From Thioclava electrotropha (GTDB taxonomy: Bacteria > Pseudomonadota > Alphaproteobacteria > Rhodobacterales > Rhodobacteraceae), in the NCBI RefSeq assembly GCF_002085925.2, contig NZ_CP053562.1:3795501-3859500 (forward strand): 64,000 bases of DNA, read 5' to 3'. Below, piece by piece: positions 49,147 through 64,000 of the stretch. The position numbers and the translations under genes were made by a program. Numbering within the stretch: position 1 is the stretch's first letter; each line of letters begins with the position of its first letter. The notes under the pieces are model-generated. The model was not told the origin of the DNA and did not search any database. It was given only the letters and a program-made list of their open reading frames with translations.

Positions 49147-50595
49147 TCAATTTTCGGAACGGACACAGCGCGCCTCCACCAGATAAGCCGCATAGCCTTT
49201 GCCCGCCCAGGTCCCCGTCGCGTCGAGCTGCGCCTCGGGGGTAACCGGACCGCTGCCGCAATCGGGCGCGCTATTGGCGATCACCAGCAAACGACCATAA
49301 TAGTCCTGTGGCAAGGGCCACATCTGCTCGTAATAGCTGTCGGCGCGCACGACAGGCTTCGGCGCGTAGACGGTCACGCCCGCATCCTGCCCGGTATAGA
49401 ACAGATCGGCGAGGATCGCGCGATTGCCCGTGTAGACCGGCACGTCGGTCGCTTTCGCGAGTGTCAGGATCTGGCGGCTCAGATCGGCCTGCCCCAGCCA
49501 CCGCTTCAGAAGCGGCGCGCCATCCTTCTGCGGATACGGCGCGAGAACGGTCAGCAGCGGGATCGACAGCGCGATCAGACCGTTGATCACGATCGCGATC
49601 CAGCGCCAGATGCCGCGCAGCACGATCACCGCCAGCACCGTCCCTGCGAAATAGGCCGCGACCGCCCAATTGGCATAGGCGCGGTCGAGCAGCGCCTCGA
49701 TCGTCACCGCGACCAGCGGCGGCACCGAGAGCATCGCCAGCCCGCGCTTGTCCGGATCGCCCCAGCCCGCATAGCCGATCAGCAGCGCCACCATCGTCAC
49801 CGGCCCGAAGACCGCGAATTGCGAGGCGACGAACTCGGCCATCGAGCCGAAATTGAGCGCGGCCCCTTCGCGGACCCAGCCGACATTGTCCATCGTATGC
49901 GAGACCGTGGTCAGCCCGTTATTCAGGTTCCAGACCACGTTCGGCGCGATCACCAGTCCGAAGGCCAGCGCCGCAATCACCATATTACGCCAGCCGATCC
50001 GCCACGCTGGCGCAACAAGGGCTGCCAGCGCCAGACCGGGGATCAGGTAGATCGCGGCGTATTTCGCCATGAAGGCTAGCCCCGCCGCCACGCCCGCAGC
50101 GAGCGCGTCCGACCAGCGGCGGCTCTCGCCGGTACGATGCAGGAACAAAAGGCTCAGCGCGTAGAACGGGGCCATTACCGTATCGGTCGAGATCAGCACC
50201 GAGCCGACCGCGACGAAGGGCAGCGTGACATAGATCGCCGCCGACCAGATCGCGACCGAACGGCCCGCGATCCGGGCGCCCAAGGCGCCAAGCACCAGCG
50301 CCGTGATACCGTGCAGCACAGCGCCCGGCATCCGCACCCAGGACGGCGCGTCGGAGCCTGCCAGATCGGTCACCGCCCGCAGCAGCCAGCCGATCAGCGG
50401 CGGTTTCGAGTAATAGCCGAAATCGAGATGCTGGCCCCAGAGCCAGTATTGCGCCTCATCGACGAAGAGATCGGTCTTGTTGAACGCAAGAAGTACCAGC
50501 CGCAGCGCGGTGACTGCGGCGACGACGATCAGGGCCGGGACGAGCCAGCCGTCCCGATCCACCCTGCGTTCAAGCTTCGCGTTTACGCTTGGCAT
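49147..50595 (-). CDS. GT39/ArnT-like membrane glycosyltransferase
   Basis: A 482-residue protein with ~10 helices in residues 15-375 and a soluble C-terminal domain. The first periplasmic loop has FVDEAQYWLWG, with the acidic residues of the PMT/ArnT catalytic site, and GYYSKPPLIGWLL follows. Such enzymes move a sugar from polyprenyl phosphate to lipid A or protein. It overlaps the LAB_N gene by 26 bases. Confidence 0.85.
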   Translation of the reverse strand: MPSVNAKLERRVDRDGWLVPALIVVAAVTALRLVLLAFNKTDLFVDEAQYWLWGQHLDFGYYSKPPLIGWLLRAVTDLAGSDAPSWVRMPGAVLHGITALVLGALGARIAGRSVAIWSAAIYVTLPFVAVGSVLISTDTVMAPFYALSLLFLHRTGESRRWSDALAAGVAAGLAFMAKYAAIYLIPGLALAALVAPAWRIGWRNMVIAALAFGLVIAPNVVWNLNNGLTTVSHTMDNVGWVREGAALNFGSMAEFVASQFAVFGPVTMVALLIGYAGWGDPDKRGLAMLSVPPLVAVTIEALLDRAYANWAVAAYFAGTVLAVIVLRGIWRWIAIVINGLIALSIPLLTVLAPYPQKDGAPLLKRWLGQADLSRQILTLAKATDVPVYTGNRAILADLFYTGQDAGVTVYAPKPVVRADSYYEQMWPLPQDYYGRLLVIANSAPDCGSGPVTPEAQLDATGTWAGKGYAAYLVEARCVRSEN

Positions 50596-50875
50596 GGATC
50601 AGCCACAGATTGCGCCCGTAGATGAACACGCCGAGCGACTGGCCGAGAACGAAGACCGGGTCTTTGCGATAGAGCGCATAGGTCAGCAGCATCACGCCGC
50701 CGGCGAGCGAGAAATACCAGAATGCGACCGGCACCACGGATTCGCCTTTGCGCTCGGACGCGATCCACTGGACGAGAAACCGCCCCGTGAACATGAGCTG
50801 CGCGAGCAGGCCGAAGAGGACCCACCACAGCTCGAGAACGCTATCCGCGTGAAGCATATCCATCAGCCAGTCCAT
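50570..50875 (-). CDS. Stand-alone lipid A biosynthesis N-terminal (LAB_N) domain protein
   Basis: A 101-residue, three-helix membrane protein. LFGLLAQLMFTGRFLVQWIA and VPVAFWYFSLAGGVMLLTYA match the LAB_N domain that is fused to lipid-A-disaccharide synthase in some bacteria. On its own it often lies beside GT2 and ArnT-like genes, as here. Its role, possibly lipid-linked sugar flipping, is unproven. Start at 50875 (MDWLMDM) lies five bases after the GT2 stop. Confidence 0.8.
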   Translation of the reverse strand: MDWLMDMLHADSVLELWWVLFGLLAQLMFTGRFLVQWIASERKGESVVPVAFWYFSLAGGVMLLTYALYRKDPVFVLGQSLGVFIYGRNLWLIHAKRKREA

Positions 50876-50880
50876 AGGCG

Positions 50881-51630
<750 letters not shown>

Positions 51631-51747
51631 GGGTGCCGGAACTCTCTTGTCGCTGGGCCGGGATGGCGCCGAAGGTGCGGCTCTATTAGACCCGCCACCC
51701 GGTCTTGTAAACGGATCATCCCGGGGCAGCCGCGTCCCTGTGGCGGA

Positions 51748-52458
51748 TCAGCCGAATTTCGCGAATAGCTTCGAATAGCTCGGCTTGAGGGCGTTTCGCA
51801 TCTCCATTGCACGTTCCATGTCACCCGCCATCGCCGCATCGTAGAAGAACGCAACAGAGACCGCGAAACCGTCCACGAGCTTTTGATAGGCCATGTCGGT
51901 GTCGGCCTCCAGCGCAGGATGCTTGACGATCTGCGCCGCGAGGTAGCTCAGCAGCGAGGCATCCGCGATCAACTGGCGTGCGCCCTCGCCGCCCATCCCG
52001 GCGTAATCGCGCGCGAGCACCTCTTCCATCTCCGCGTGATAGGCGTTCATCCGATCCGAGAAGCCCACGATACCATTGCGGATATGCAGATCGCCGATGC
52101 TGTCGCGCACCCCTTCGAGGGTCTCATGCGCCTCGGGCAGGTTCCCGGCGGCCACCTCTTCCTCGGCCTTCGCCGCAAGCTCGCTGACCTTGTCGAAGGT
52201 CGCGCCGAGAACCGCGTCATCGGCATATTGCGGCGGCGGCTCGGCGGTCCAAGCGTCGGACAGCGTCTGCCACTCGCCGACGAAGCGATCGAGCGCGGCC
52301 TTGGTTTCCGGCTGCTTGCCCTGGTTCGACAGGAACAGCGCCGCGCGGTAGTCGCCATAGGCCTTGCGCAGCTGCGCCTCCGCATCCTGATAGGCGCCCG
52401 CAAAGGCAGGCATGGCGATCAGCGCGCTCAGCGCGAACGGGGTGACAAAGCGGATCAT
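51748..52458 (-). CDS. Hypothetical exported helical protein
   Basis: A 236-residue protein with a signal peptide (cleavage after AFA, about residue 20). The mature part is nearly all helix, Ala/Glu-rich. Two weakly similar halves each end in a piece resembling the last helix of cytochrome c'-like bundles (e.g. ALKPSYSKLFAKFG), but there is no CxxCH, so no covalent heme. I do not recognise the family. It lies between rpoC and the GT2 gene in the same direction; its stop is 117 bases upstream of the GT2 start. Confidence 0.65.
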   Translation of the reverse strand: MIRFVTPFALSALIAMPAFAGAYQDAEAQLRKAYGDYRAALFLSNQGKQPETKAALDRFVGEWQTLSDAWTAEPPPQYADDAVLGATFDKVSELAAKAEEEVAAGNLPEAHETLEGVRDSIGDLHIRNGIVGFSDRMNAYHAEMEEVLARDYAGMGGEGARQLIADASLLSYLAAQIVKHPALEADTDMAYQKLVDGFAVSVAFFYDAAMAGDMERAMEMRNALKPSYSKLFAKFG

Positions 52459-52532
52459 CGGGGTCCCTCCTCCGGCAAACAGGCTCTCGCCTTTTCGACG
52501 TTACCCTGCCTCAGAGATCGGGTTCGCGCAAA

Positions 52533-52565
52533 GAAAAACCCCCGCGCGATCTCTCGCGCGGGGGG
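52533..52565 (-). terminator. Intrinsic terminator after rpoC
   Basis: The stem CCCCCGCGCGA / TCGCGCGGGGG has a short loop. On the minus strand it is followed by TTTTTCTTTG. It lies 32 bases beyond the rpoC stop and ends the nusG-to-rpoC transcription. Confidence 0.87.
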
Positions 52566-52596
52566 ATGCTTCAGATCGTCTCCAACCGGAGGTGGA

Positions 52597-55500
52597 TCAA
52601 TCGCGGCTTTCCGGCGTCTCGACCGGACCGAAATCAGCCTCTGCCTCGGCCGGAGCCGCCAGCGCTGCCGCGGCTTCCGCCTCGGCCTGACGCTGCTGGA
52701 TGACCTTGGAGTCACGCTCGGTCGCGATCTTGCGGACCTTGGTGGTCGCGCCACCGGTACCCGCCGGGATCAGACGGCCGACGATGACGTTCTCCTTGAG
52801 GCCCACGAGCTTGTCGCGCTTGCCCTGCACCGAAGCCTCGGTGAGAACGCGGGTCGTCTCCTGGAAGGAGGCCGCCGAGATGAAGGACCGGGTCTGCAGC
52901 GAGGCCTTGGTGATGCCGAGCAGCACGGGCTCGCCATGCGCCGGACGCCCACCACGGGCTGCAACCTTGTCGTTCTCCTCGTCGAACTCTGCCTTGTCGA
53001 CATTCTCGCCTTTCAGAAGCGTCGTATCGCCGGAATCGAGGATCTCGATCTTCTGCAGCATCTGGCGAACGATCACCTCGATGTGCTTGTCGTTGATCTT
53101 CACGCCCTGCAGTCGATAGACGTCCTGTACCTCGTTGATGAGGTAGTCGGCCAGAGCCTCAATCCCCATGATGCGCAGGATGTCATGCGGCGCCGGGTTG
53201 CCGTCCATGATGTAGTCACCCTTCTGCACGAAGTCGCCTTCCTGCACCGGGATGTGTTTGCCTTTCGGCACCATGTACTCTGCCGGCTCCAGACCATCAT
53301 CACGCGGATCGATCGCGATCCGACGCTTGTTCTTGTAGTCCTTGCCGAAGCGCACATAGCCATCGATTTCGGCGATGATCGCGTGATCCTTGGGACGACG
53401 TGCTTCGAAGAGTTCGGCCACACGCGGCAGACCGCCGGTGATGTCCTTCGTCTTCGCGCCTTCGCGCGGAATACGCGCAACGACGTCACCCGCCTTCACG
53501 TCCTGACCGTCTTCCACCGAGAGGATCGCGTCCACCGACATGGTATAGGTCACCGGGTTGCCCGCTTCGTTGCGGACCGGCTCGCCATCCTCGCCGAGGA
53601 TCAGAACTTCCGGCTTCAGCTCGTTGCCCTTGGGCGCAGCGCGCCAGTCGGACACGATCTTCTGGGTCATGCCGGTCGCATCGTCGGTATCCTCGCGCAC
53701 GGAGATACCCGAGATCAGGTCGACGAAGCGAACCTTACCGGGCTTCTCGGCGATGATCGGCAGGGTGTAGGGATCCCATTCGATCAGCTTGTCGCCGCGA
53801 CCGACTGCCTCGCCATCCTTCACGAAGACCTTGGTGCCGTAGCCGATCTTGTGCGAGGCAAGCTCTTCACCCTGATCGTTCACGATCACGAGCTGCATGT
53901 TCCGGCCCATGACGATCTGCTCGCCCATCTCGTTGAGGATGATGTTGGCGTTGCGGAACTCGATCTTGCCTTCCTGGCTGGCCTCGAGGAACGACTGCGA
54001 GCCACCCTGAGCAACACCGCCCAAGTGGAAGGTCCGCATCGTCAGCTGCGTACCGGGTTCACCGATCGACTGCGCCGCGATGATGCCCACCGCTTCGCCC
54101 TGGTTCACCAGCGTACCGCGTGCGAGGTCGCGACCGTAGCAGAGCGCGCAAACGCCCTCTTCGGCCTCACAGGTCAGCGCCGAGCGGATACGGACGGATT
54201 GCACGCCCGCCTGCTCGATCGCGTCGGCCTTGCGCTCGTCGATCAGCTCGCCGGCGCGGACGATCACCTCGTCCTCGCCCGGAACCGTCACGTCATCCGC
54301 CGCGACACGGCCCAGCACGCGCTCCGAGATCGGAGCGACGATTTCGCCGTCATTCACAGCCGCAGACGCGGTGATCGCGCGGTCGGTGCCGCAATCATGC
54401 GTGCGCACGATGCAGTCCTGAGCGACGTCCACCAGACGACGGGTCAGGTAACCCGAGTTCGCCGTCTTCAGTGCGGTATCCGACAGACCCTTACGGGCGC
54501 CGTGGGTCGAGTTGAAGTATTCAAGAACGGTCAGACCTTCCTTGAAGTTCGAGATGATCGGCGTCTCGATGATCTCGCCGTTCGGCTTGGCCATGAGGCC
54601 ACGCATGCCGCCCAGCTGCTTCATCTGCGTCACCGAGCCACGAGCGCCCGAGTGGGCCATCATGTAGACCGAGTTCGGTTCCTGCTCGGCACCGTTCTCG
54701 TCGTATTTCGGCGCGGAGATGGTGTTCATCATCGCGTCGGTGACCTTGTCGTTACACTTCGACCATGCATCGACGACCTTGTTGTACTTCTCACCCTGGG
54801 TGATCAGACCGTCCATGTATTGCTGTTCGAAGTCCTTGACCTGGTCGCGGACGGTTTCGACGATATCCCACTTGTTGTCGGGGATAACCATGTCGTCCTT
54901 GCCGAACGAGATGCCAGCCTTGAACGCTTCCTTGAAGCCCATGCCCATGATCTGGTCACAGAAGATGACCGACTCTTTCTGACCGCAATAACGGTAGACG
55001 GTGTCGATCGTGTTCTGCACGTCTTTCTTACGCAGAAGACGGTTCACCAGTTCGAACGGCGCTTTCGCGTTCAGCGGCAGCAGCGCGCCGAGGCGCACAC
55101 GGCCGGGCGTGGTCTCGAAACGCTCGTAGACCTCGTTGCCGGTTTCGTCGATCTGCTTGATCCGCGCGGTGATCTTGGCGTGCAGATGCACTTCGCCCGA
55201 GTTGAGCGCGTGCTCCACTTCCTCGACCGAGGAGAAGGACATGCCTTCGCCCTTCATGCCTTCGCGTTCCATGGTCACGTAGTAGAGACCCAGAATCATA
55301 TCCTGCGAAGGAACGATGATCGGCGCGCCGTTGGCGGGCGACAGAACGTTGTTCGTCGACATCATCAGCACGCGCGCTTCCAGCTGGGCTTCCAGCGAGA
55401 GCGGAACGTGGACGGCCATCTGGTCACCGTCGAAGTCAGCGTTGAACGCCGAACAGACGAGCGGGTGCAGCTGGATCGCCTTGCCTTCGATCAGCATCGG

Positions 55501-56823
55501 TTCGAACGCCTGAATACCCAGACGGTGAAGCGTCGGCGCACGGTTCAGCAGAACCGGGTGCTCGCGGATGACCTCGTCGAGGATATCCCACACCTCGGGA
55601 CGCTCTTTCTCGACCAGCTTCTTCGCCTGTTTCACGGTGCTCGACAGGCCTTTGGCCTCGAGGCGCGAGTAGATGAAGGGCTTGAAGAGTTCGAGCGCCA
55701 TCTTCTTCGGCAGACCGCACTGGTGCAGCTTGAGTTCCGGGCCGGTCACGATGACCGAACGACCCGAGAAGTCGACGCGCTTACCCAGAAGGTTCTGACG
55801 GAAGCGACCCTGCTTACCTTTAAGCATGTCCGAGAGCGACTTCAGCGGGCGCTTGTTGGTGCCCGTGATGACGCGACCGCGACGGCCGTTGTCGAACAGT
55901 GCGTCGACCGATTCCTGCAGCATCCGCTTTTCGTTGCGCACGATGATGTCGGGCGCACGCAGCTCGATCAGACGCTTCAGACGGTTGTTCCGGTTGATCA
56001 CACGACGATAGAGGTCGTTGAGATCCGAAGTCGCGAAACGGCCACCGTCGAGCGGGACGAGCGGACGCAGTTCCGGCGGGATCACCGGAAGCACGGTCAG
56101 CACCATCCACTCGGGACGGTTGCCCGACTCGAGGAACGACTCGACGATCTTCAGACGCTTGATGATCTTCTTCGGCTTCAGCTCGCCCGTGGCTTCCTTC
56201 AGCTCCTCGCGGAGTTGCTCGGCCGTGGCTTCGAGATCGATGCCAGCAAGCATTTCACGGATAGCCTCAGCGCCGATATTGGCGGTGAAGGCATCCGCGC
56301 CGTAGGTGTCCTGCGCGTCGAGATACTCTTCTTCGGACATCAGCTGACCGTATTGCAGGTCGGTCAGACCCGGCTCGATCACCACGAAGTTTTCGAAGTA
56401 GAGGATACGCTCGAGGTCGCGCAGCGTCATGTCCAGCATCAGGCCGATGCGCGAGGGCAGCGACTTGAGGAACCAGATGTGAGCGACGGGCGAGGCCAGT
56501 TCGATGTGGCCCATACGCTCGCGGCGCACTTTCTGGAGGGTGACTTCGACGCCGCATTTCTCGCAGACGACGCCGCGATACTTCATGCGCTTATATTTGC
56601 CGCACAGGCATTCGTAGTCTTTGATCGGGCCAAAGATGCGTGCGCAGAACAGACCGTCACGCTCGGGCTTGAACGTACGGTAGTTGATGGTTTCCGGCTT
56701 TTTGATTTCACCGAAGGACCAGCTCAGGATCCGCTCCGGCGAGGCGAGCGAGATCTTGATCTCGTCAAACGCCTTCGGCTGCGCGAGCGGGTTGAACGGG
56801 TTTTGGGTCAGTTCCTGGTTCAT
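52597..56823 (-). CDS. rpoC: DNA-directed RNA polymerase subunit beta'
   Basis: 1408 residues. The N-terminal zinc site is [20 protein letters not shown]; the catalytic loop [16 protein letters not shown] (three Mg-binding Asp) is near residue 470; the second Cys cluster has [20 protein letters not shown]. The C-terminal ~40 residues are Ala/Glu-rich. It follows rpoB by 50 bases. Confidence 0.98.
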   Translation of the reverse strand: MNQELTQNPFNPLAQPKAFDEIKISLASPERILSWSFGEIKKPETINYRTFKPERDGLFCARIFGPIKDYECLCGKYKRMKYRGVVCEKCGVEVTLQKVRRERMGHIELASPVAHIWFLKSLPSRIGLMLDMTLRDLERILYFENFVVIEPGLTDLQYGQLMSEEEYLDAQDTYGADAFTANIGAEAIREMLAGIDLEATAEQLREELKEATGELKPKKIIKRLKIVESFLESGNRPEWMVLTVLPVIPPELRPLVPLDGGRFATSDLNDLYRRVINRNNRLKRLIELRAPDIIVRNEKRMLQESVDALFDNGRRGRVITGTNKRPLKSLSDMLKGKQGRFRQNLLGKRVDFSGRSVIVTGPELKLHQCGLPKKMALELFKPFIYSRLEAKGLSSTVKQAKKLVEKERPEVWDILDEVIREHPVLLNRAPTLHRLGIQAFEPMLIEGKAIQLHPLVCSAFNADFDGDQMAVHVPLSLEAQLEARVLMMSTNNVLSPANGAPIIVPSQDMILGLYYVTMEREGMKGEGMSFSSVEEVEHALNSGEVHLHAKITARIKQIDETGNEVYERFETTPGRVRLGALLPLNAKAPFELVNRLLRKKDVQNTIDTVYRYCGQKESVIFCDQIMGMGFKEAFKAGISFGKDDMVIPDNKWDIVETVRDQVKDFEQQYMDGLITQGEKYNKVVDAWSKCNDKVTDAMMNTISAPKYDENGAEQEPNSVYMMAHSGARGSVTQMKQLGGMRGLMAKPNGEIIETPIISNFKEGLTVLEYFNSTHGARKGLSDTALKTANSGYLTRRLVDVAQDCIVRTHDCGTDRAITASAAVNDGEIVAPISERVLGRVAADDVTVPGEDEVIVRAGELIDERKADAIEQAGVQSVRIRSALTCEAEEGVCALCYGRDLARGTLVNQGEAVGIIAAQSIGEPGTQLTMRTFHLGGVAQGGSQSFLEASQEGKIEFRNANIILNEMGEQIVMGRNMQLVIVNDQGEELASHKIGYGTKVFVKDGEAVGRGDKLIEWDPYTLPIIAEKPGKVRFVDLISGISVREDTDDATGMTQKIVSDWRAAPKGNELKPEVLILGEDGEPVRNEAGNPVTYTMSVDAILSVEDGQDVKAGDVVARIPREGAKTKDITGGLPRVAELFEARRPKDHAIIAEIDGYVRFGKDYKNKRRIAIDPRDDGLEPAEYMVPKGKHIPVQEGDFVQKGDYIMDGNPAPHDILRIMGIEALADYLINEVQDVYRLQGVKINDKHIEVIVRQMLQKIEILDSGDTTLLKGENVDKAEFDEENDKVAARGGRPAHGEPVLLGITKASLQTRSFISAASFQETTRVLTEASVQGKRDKLVGLKENVIVGRLIPAGTGGATTKVRKIATERDSKVIQQRQAEAEAAAALAAPAEAEADFGPVETPESRD

Positions 56824-56873
56824 CTGTAAATCCTTGAATGAGGGCGGAAGGGCTTAGAGGAGGGCCTGCGCCC

Positions 56874-61010
<4,137 letters not shown>

Positions 61011-61258
61011 GCTCTGCGTGACCTTTCGTCTCTTCGCGGCACATGCAATGTCGGGGCCCATTGCACGCCGCAAGGCGAATGAAGGGGGGGCGGTTCCATA
61101 CCTGCCTTTCGTCCCACCGAAAGGCTCCCGAACCGCGAACACCGCCTTGGAGAGGGCTTCAGGGCGCCAAAGCCCTCTCCGAGACAGGTTCGGCTGGGCC
61201 CGGGAAAACCCCGGACCCAGCCCTTTTTTCAGATCGGATGCAGTCGCATCCGGCTCGC
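61011..61258 (-). promoter_or_regulatory. rplL-rpoB intergenic region with strong hairpins
   Basis: 248 bases without a gene. Hairpins on the transcribed strand include a GGATGC/GCATCC stem at 61236-61251, an interrupted stem CTGGG-CCGG/CCGG-CCCAG at 61194-61220, and a perfect 11-bp stem at 61149-61180 (GGAGAGGGCTT, 10-base loop). None has a U-tract on this strand. The pattern fits the attenuator or RNase III processing zone known between rplL and rpoB in E. coli. Confidence 0.5.
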
Positions 61259-61633
61259 TTACTTGAGCTCGATTTTCGCGCCAGCGTCTTCGAGCTTTTT
61301 CTTGATCTCTTCGGCTTCCGCTTTCGCAGCGCCTTCCTTGACCTTGCCGCCAGCTTCAACGAGCTCTTTGGCTTCTTTCAGGCCGAGGCCGGTGATGCCG
61401 CGGACTTCTTTGATCACGTTGATCTTCTGAGCGCCAGCTTCAACGAGAACGACGTCAAATTCGTCTTTCTCTTCAGCAGCTTCTTCGCCACCAGCAGCCG
61501 GACCGGCCATCATGACAGCGCCACCAGCGGCGGGCTCGATGCCGTATTCGTCTTTCAGGATGGTTTTCAGTTCCTGGGCTTCCAGGAGGGTCAGACCCAC
61601 GATTTCTTCGGCGAGTTTTTTTAGATCAGCCAT
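61259..61633 (-). CDS. rplL: 50S ribosomal protein L7/L12
   Basis: 124 residues. N-terminal dimerisation region ([20 protein letters not shown]), an Ala/Gly hinge around residues 38-53, and the C-terminal GTPase-binding domain [20 protein letters not shown]. It follows rplJ by 66 bases. Confidence 0.97.
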   Translation of the reverse strand: MADLKKLAEEIVGLTLLEAQELKTILKDEYGIEPAAGGAVMMAGPAAGGEEAAEEKDEFDVVLVEAGAQKINVIKEVRGITGLGLKEAKELVEAGGKVKEGAAKAEAEEIKKKLEDAGAKIELK

Positions 61634-61699
61634 TTTTCAGTTCCTAGATTTGGGTTTCCAACGTCGCGGTTTCAAGCCGCTACGGGACAAGTCGATTGC

Positions 61700-62212
61700 T
61701 TACGCAGCCTTTTCCTCGATGGTCGAAAGGATGCTCGCGATGTTCGAAGCAGGCGCGCCAACGGCACCGGCGATGTTCGAAGCGGGTGCGCCGATCTGCG
61801 ACACGATCTGAGCGATGAGCTCTTCACGCGACGGCATGTCAGCGACAGCTTTGACACCAGCGATGTCGAGTGCCGAGTCTCCCATTGCGCCGCCGAGGAT
61901 CGAGAGTTTCTCGTTCTCTTTGGCATATTTGACGACCACTTTCGCCGCAGCGACAGGATCCTCAGAATAGGAAAGCACGGTCATGCCCGTCAGGTATTCA
62001 GCGATGCTTTCGCAGGGCTGACCTTCAAGGGCGATCTTGGCGAGCTTGTTCTTGGCAACACGAACCGAACCACCCGCTTCACGCATGCGTGCGCGGAGGT
62101 CCTGCATGTTAGCAACCGTCATGCCTTCGTAGTGAGCAACCACTACGACGCCAGAGCTTGCGAAGATCTGGCCGAGTTCCTCGACCACTTTCTCTTTTTG
62201 GGCTCTATCCAC
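61700..62212 (-). CDS. rplJ: 50S ribosomal protein L10 (GTG start)
   Basis: 170 residues. [20 protein letters not shown] and [14 protein letters not shown] are diagnostic. The start codon is GTG at 62212 with GGAG seven bases upstream; no ATG is available near the conserved [13 protein letters not shown] start. A hairpin-rich leader precedes it. Confidence 0.96.
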   Translation of the reverse strand: MDRAQKEKVVEELGQIFASSGVVVVAHYEGMTVANMQDLRARMREAGGSVRVAKNKLAKIALEGQPCESIAEYLTGMTVLSYSEDPVAAAKVVVKYAKENEKLSILGGAMGDSALDIAGVKAVADMPSREELIAQIVSQIGAPASNIAGAVGAPASNIASILSTIEEKAA

Positions 62213-62471
62213 AGTTACACTCCAAGTATGGGGGTTTCCCCCCGGCTCTCATTGTCCCGGTTTCCCGGGGTCGGGTCCGAAGGGCCCGAGGCCAGATCGC
62301 CCGAGATCGGCCCGAAGGCCCAAACCCGGAATTGGTCTCGATCCCCATCTCAGGAAGGAAATTAAGCCGTCACCTTTGCGGGATCAGGCACCCTCCGTCT
62401 CGGACAGGTCAGGGCGGAGGCGTCAGGCCGCCGCCCTACCACCCACCGAGGTTTCCCCCGGTGGAATTCTC
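62213..62471 (-). promoter_or_regulatory. rplJ leader region
   Basis: 259 bases between rplA and rplJ. On the minus strand it holds a row of small stems: CCACCG/CGGTGG next to rplA, GGCC-TTCG-GGCC, TCGGG...CCCGA, CCCGG-GAAA-CCGGG and GGGGG-AAA-CCCCC, the last ending 17 bases before the GTG. Its position and structure suit the L10(L12) autoregulatory leader of bacteria. I could not match the kink-turn consensus by eye. Confidence 0.5.
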
Positions 62472-63170
62472 TTAGTTGCCGGTCGCCGACGTGATGTCGA
62501 CGGCGACGCCCGGGCCCATCGTCGAGCTCAGGGACACCTTCTTCATGTAGGTGCCTTTCGCGCCGGCGGGCCTGGCTTTGGTCACGGCATCCACGAAGGC
62601 GCGGATGTTTTCGGCCAGCTGCTCCTCGGAGAAGGAGACCTTGCCGATGCCGCCATGAATGACGCCGGCCTTCTCGACCTTGAACTGAACCTGGCCACCT
62701 TTCGCCGCTTCGACAGCCGCTTTCACGTCCATCGTCACGGTGCCGACTTTCGGGTTCGGCATCAGGTTGCGCGGGCCCAGGACCTTACCCAGACGGCCGA
62801 CGATCGGCATCATGTCCGGGGTCGCGATGCAGCGATCGAATTCGATCGTGCCGCCCTGAATGGTTTCCATCAGGTCCTCGGCGCCGACGATATCGGCCCC
62901 GGCTTCCTTGGCCTCATCCGCTTTCGCGCCACGAGCGAAGACAGCCACGCGGACGGTCTTGCCGGTGCCGTTCGGCAGAGCGACGACGCCACGAACCATC
63001 TGGTCGGCGTGACGGGGGTCGACACCGAGGTTCATTGCGATTTCGAGGGTCTCGTCGAATTTCGCGTTCGCGTTCGACTTGATCAGCGAAACGGCTTCCT
63101 CGACGGAGACGTTGGACTTGCCGGCGAAGGCTTCGCGGGCGGCTTTGGTGCGTTTACCGAGCTTTGCCAT
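62472..63170 (-). CDS. rplA: 50S ribosomal protein L1
   Basis: 232 residues. [31 protein letters not shown] and [14 protein letters not shown] are diagnostic. It starts three bases after rplK. L1 autoregulates the rplK-rplA mRNA in E. coli. Confidence 0.97.
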   Translation of the reverse strand: MAKLGKRTKAAREAFAGKSNVSVEEAVSLIKSNANAKFDETLEIAMNLGVDPRHADQMVRGVVALPNGTGKTVRVAVFARGAKADEAKEAGADIVGAEDLMETIQGGTIEFDRCIATPDMMPIVGRLGKVLGPRNLMPNPKVGTVTMDVKAAVEAAKGGQVQFKVEKAGVIHGGIGKVSFSEEQLAENIRAFVDAVTKARPAGAKGTYMKKVSLSSTMGPGVAVDITSATGN

Positions 63171-63173
63171 GAC

Positions 63174-63626
63174 TTAGCCTTTCACCTCGATACCGATCGA
63201 CTTCGCGGAGCCGAGGATGATGTTCATCGCGCCTTCGATGTCGTTGGCGTTCAGGTCCTTCATCTTCGCTTCGGCGATCTCACGTACCTGAGCGGCGGTG
63301 ATGGTCGCGGCGACGACGCGGCCCGGAGCTTCCGAACCCTTCGGACGGTTACGCTTGCCGACCGGCTTGAGGCCGGCTGCCTGCTTGATCATGAAGCTAG
63401 CCGTGGGCTGCTTGATCTCGAAGGTGAACGACTTGTCGGCGTAGTAGGTGATGATCGTCGGGATCTTCGCCTGCTTGTCCATTTCCTGCGTCTTGGCGTT
63501 GAACGCCTTGCAGAATTCCATGATGTTGATCCCGCGCTGACCCAGCGCCGGACCGACCGGCGGGGACGGGTTTGCGCCGCCTGCCGGAATTTGCAGCTTG
63601 AGCTGCCCAACAACTTTCTTGGCCAT
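63174..63626 (-). CDS. rplK: 50S ribosomal protein L11
   Basis: 150 residues. The N-terminal [20 protein letters not shown] (thiostrepton/RelA region) and the C-terminal [20 protein letters not shown] are conserved. It lies 106 bases after nusG; no clear promoter or terminator was recognised in that gap. Confidence 0.97.
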   Translation of the reverse strand: MAKKVVGQLKLQIPAGGANPSPPVGPALGQRGINIMEFCKAFNAKTQEMDKQAKIPTIITYYADKSFTFEIKQPTASFMIKQAAGLKPVGKRNRPKGSEAPGRVVAATITAAQVREIAEAKMKDLNANDIEGAMNIILGSAKSIGIEVKG

Positions 63627-63732
63627 GTGGCCCTCTCCTTATCACTGTCACGCCCCTAGGGAGTCGCGAAGTTTAGTGGTTCGGTCCGGGCGTCCCTGTC
63701 GTGCAGGGCCCCTCGCCTCCCACGGCTCACAC

Positions 63733-64000
63733 TCAGGCGGTTTTCTGCACCTGCGTGTATTCCAGTTCGACCGGCGTCGGCCGACCGAAGATCGAGACGG
63801 TGACTTTCAGGCGGCTCGCCGCCTCGTCCACTTCCTCGACCATGCCCGAGAAGCCCTCGAAGGGCCCGTCGGTCACATTCACGTTCTCGCCGACCTCGAA
63901 GGTGATGAGGCTGCGCGGCGCGGCCTGCTCACCCGATTCGTCGACACGGCTGAGGATGCGGTTCACTTCCGCATCGCCCATCGGCATCGGCCGGCCCTGC
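63733..64000 (-). CDS. nusG: Transcription antitermination protein NusG, C-terminal part (truncated by window edge)
   Basis: The last ~88 residues. MPMGDAEVNRILSRV leads to the KOW domain (FEVGENVNVTDGPFEGFSGM), which binds S10 or Rho, and ends VELEYTQVQKTA. The 5' part and probably secE lie beyond base 64000. The order nusG-rplK-rplA-rplJ-rplL-rpoB-rpoC is standard. Confidence 0.95.
   Translation of the reverse strand, partial: QGRPMPMGDAEVNRILSRVDESGEQAAPRSLITFEVGENVNVTDGPFEGFSGMVEEVDEAASRLKVTVSIFGRPTPVELEYTQVQKTA

Noticed and set aside
51883..56829. A 1648-codon open frame on the plus strand opposite rpoC
   Set aside because: It mirrors rpoC exactly; strong codon bias in GC-rich genes leaves the antisense frame free of stops. 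The product is Arg/His/Asp-rich without any domain.

Overview
The window is GC-rich, densely coded DNA. Its gene content and order (str, S10, spc and rpoBC ribosomal clusters; erythritol genes; TRAP, BCCT and BioMNY transporters; a GcvA-like LysR) point to an alphaproteobacterium, most probably of the Rhodobacteraceae. The genus cannot be named from the sequence alone. No rRNA, tRNA, insertion sequence, prophage or CRISPR array was seen.

Left arm (1-18.1 kb): after the end of a TRAP transporter permease and a convergent LysR regulator comes a large polyol catabolic locus. It holds eryA-eryB-eryC followed by a SorC and a DeoR regulator (minus strand, 7688 to 1824), a divergent ABC importer with a DUF2291 protein (8217-12494), and a second minus-strand operon eryH-eryI-fbp-fba (15968 to 12657) divergent from tkt (16103-18109). 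By homology the pathway is erythritol -> erythritol phosphate -> tetrulose phosphate -> (EryC, EryH, EryI) -> D-erythrose 4-phosphate. The aldolase, bisphosphatase and transketolase are placed to carry the product into sugar-phosphate metabolism. The two divergent promoter regions share an AT-rich element at the same position relative to predicted promoters.

Middle (18.2-32.4 kb): a second catabolic operon comprises a LacI regulator, a polar amino acid-type ABC transporter, a 2-hydroxyacid dehydrogenase, a KDG-type kinase and a hydratase/FAH-like protein. Two abutting 14-bp operator-like palindromes lie in front of its transporter genes. Then follow DUF2252, asparaginase, the biotin transporter bioY-bioN-bioM, a BCCT osmolyte transporter, a universal stress protein and a secreted DUF2202 ferritin-like protein.

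Right arm (32.5-64 kb): the information-processing superoperon runs on the minus strand as nusG-rplK-rplA-rplJ-rplL-rpoB-rpoC, rpsL-rpsG-fusA-tuf, rpsJ-rplC-rplD-rplW, rplB-rpsS-rplV-rpsC-rplP, and rpmC-rpsQ-rplN-rplX-rplE-rpsN-rpsH-rplF-rplR-rpsE-rpmD. Three foreign blocks split it: a predicted lipid A or lipid-sugar module between rpoC and rpsL; a secreted SH3-like protein between rplW and rplB; and an oxygenase-like protein plus a HemG-like flavodoxin between rplP and rpmC. Hairpin terminators flank the breaks, and predicted sigma-70-type promoters restart the downstream blocks. All functions are homology-based readings of the sequence; no searches were run.
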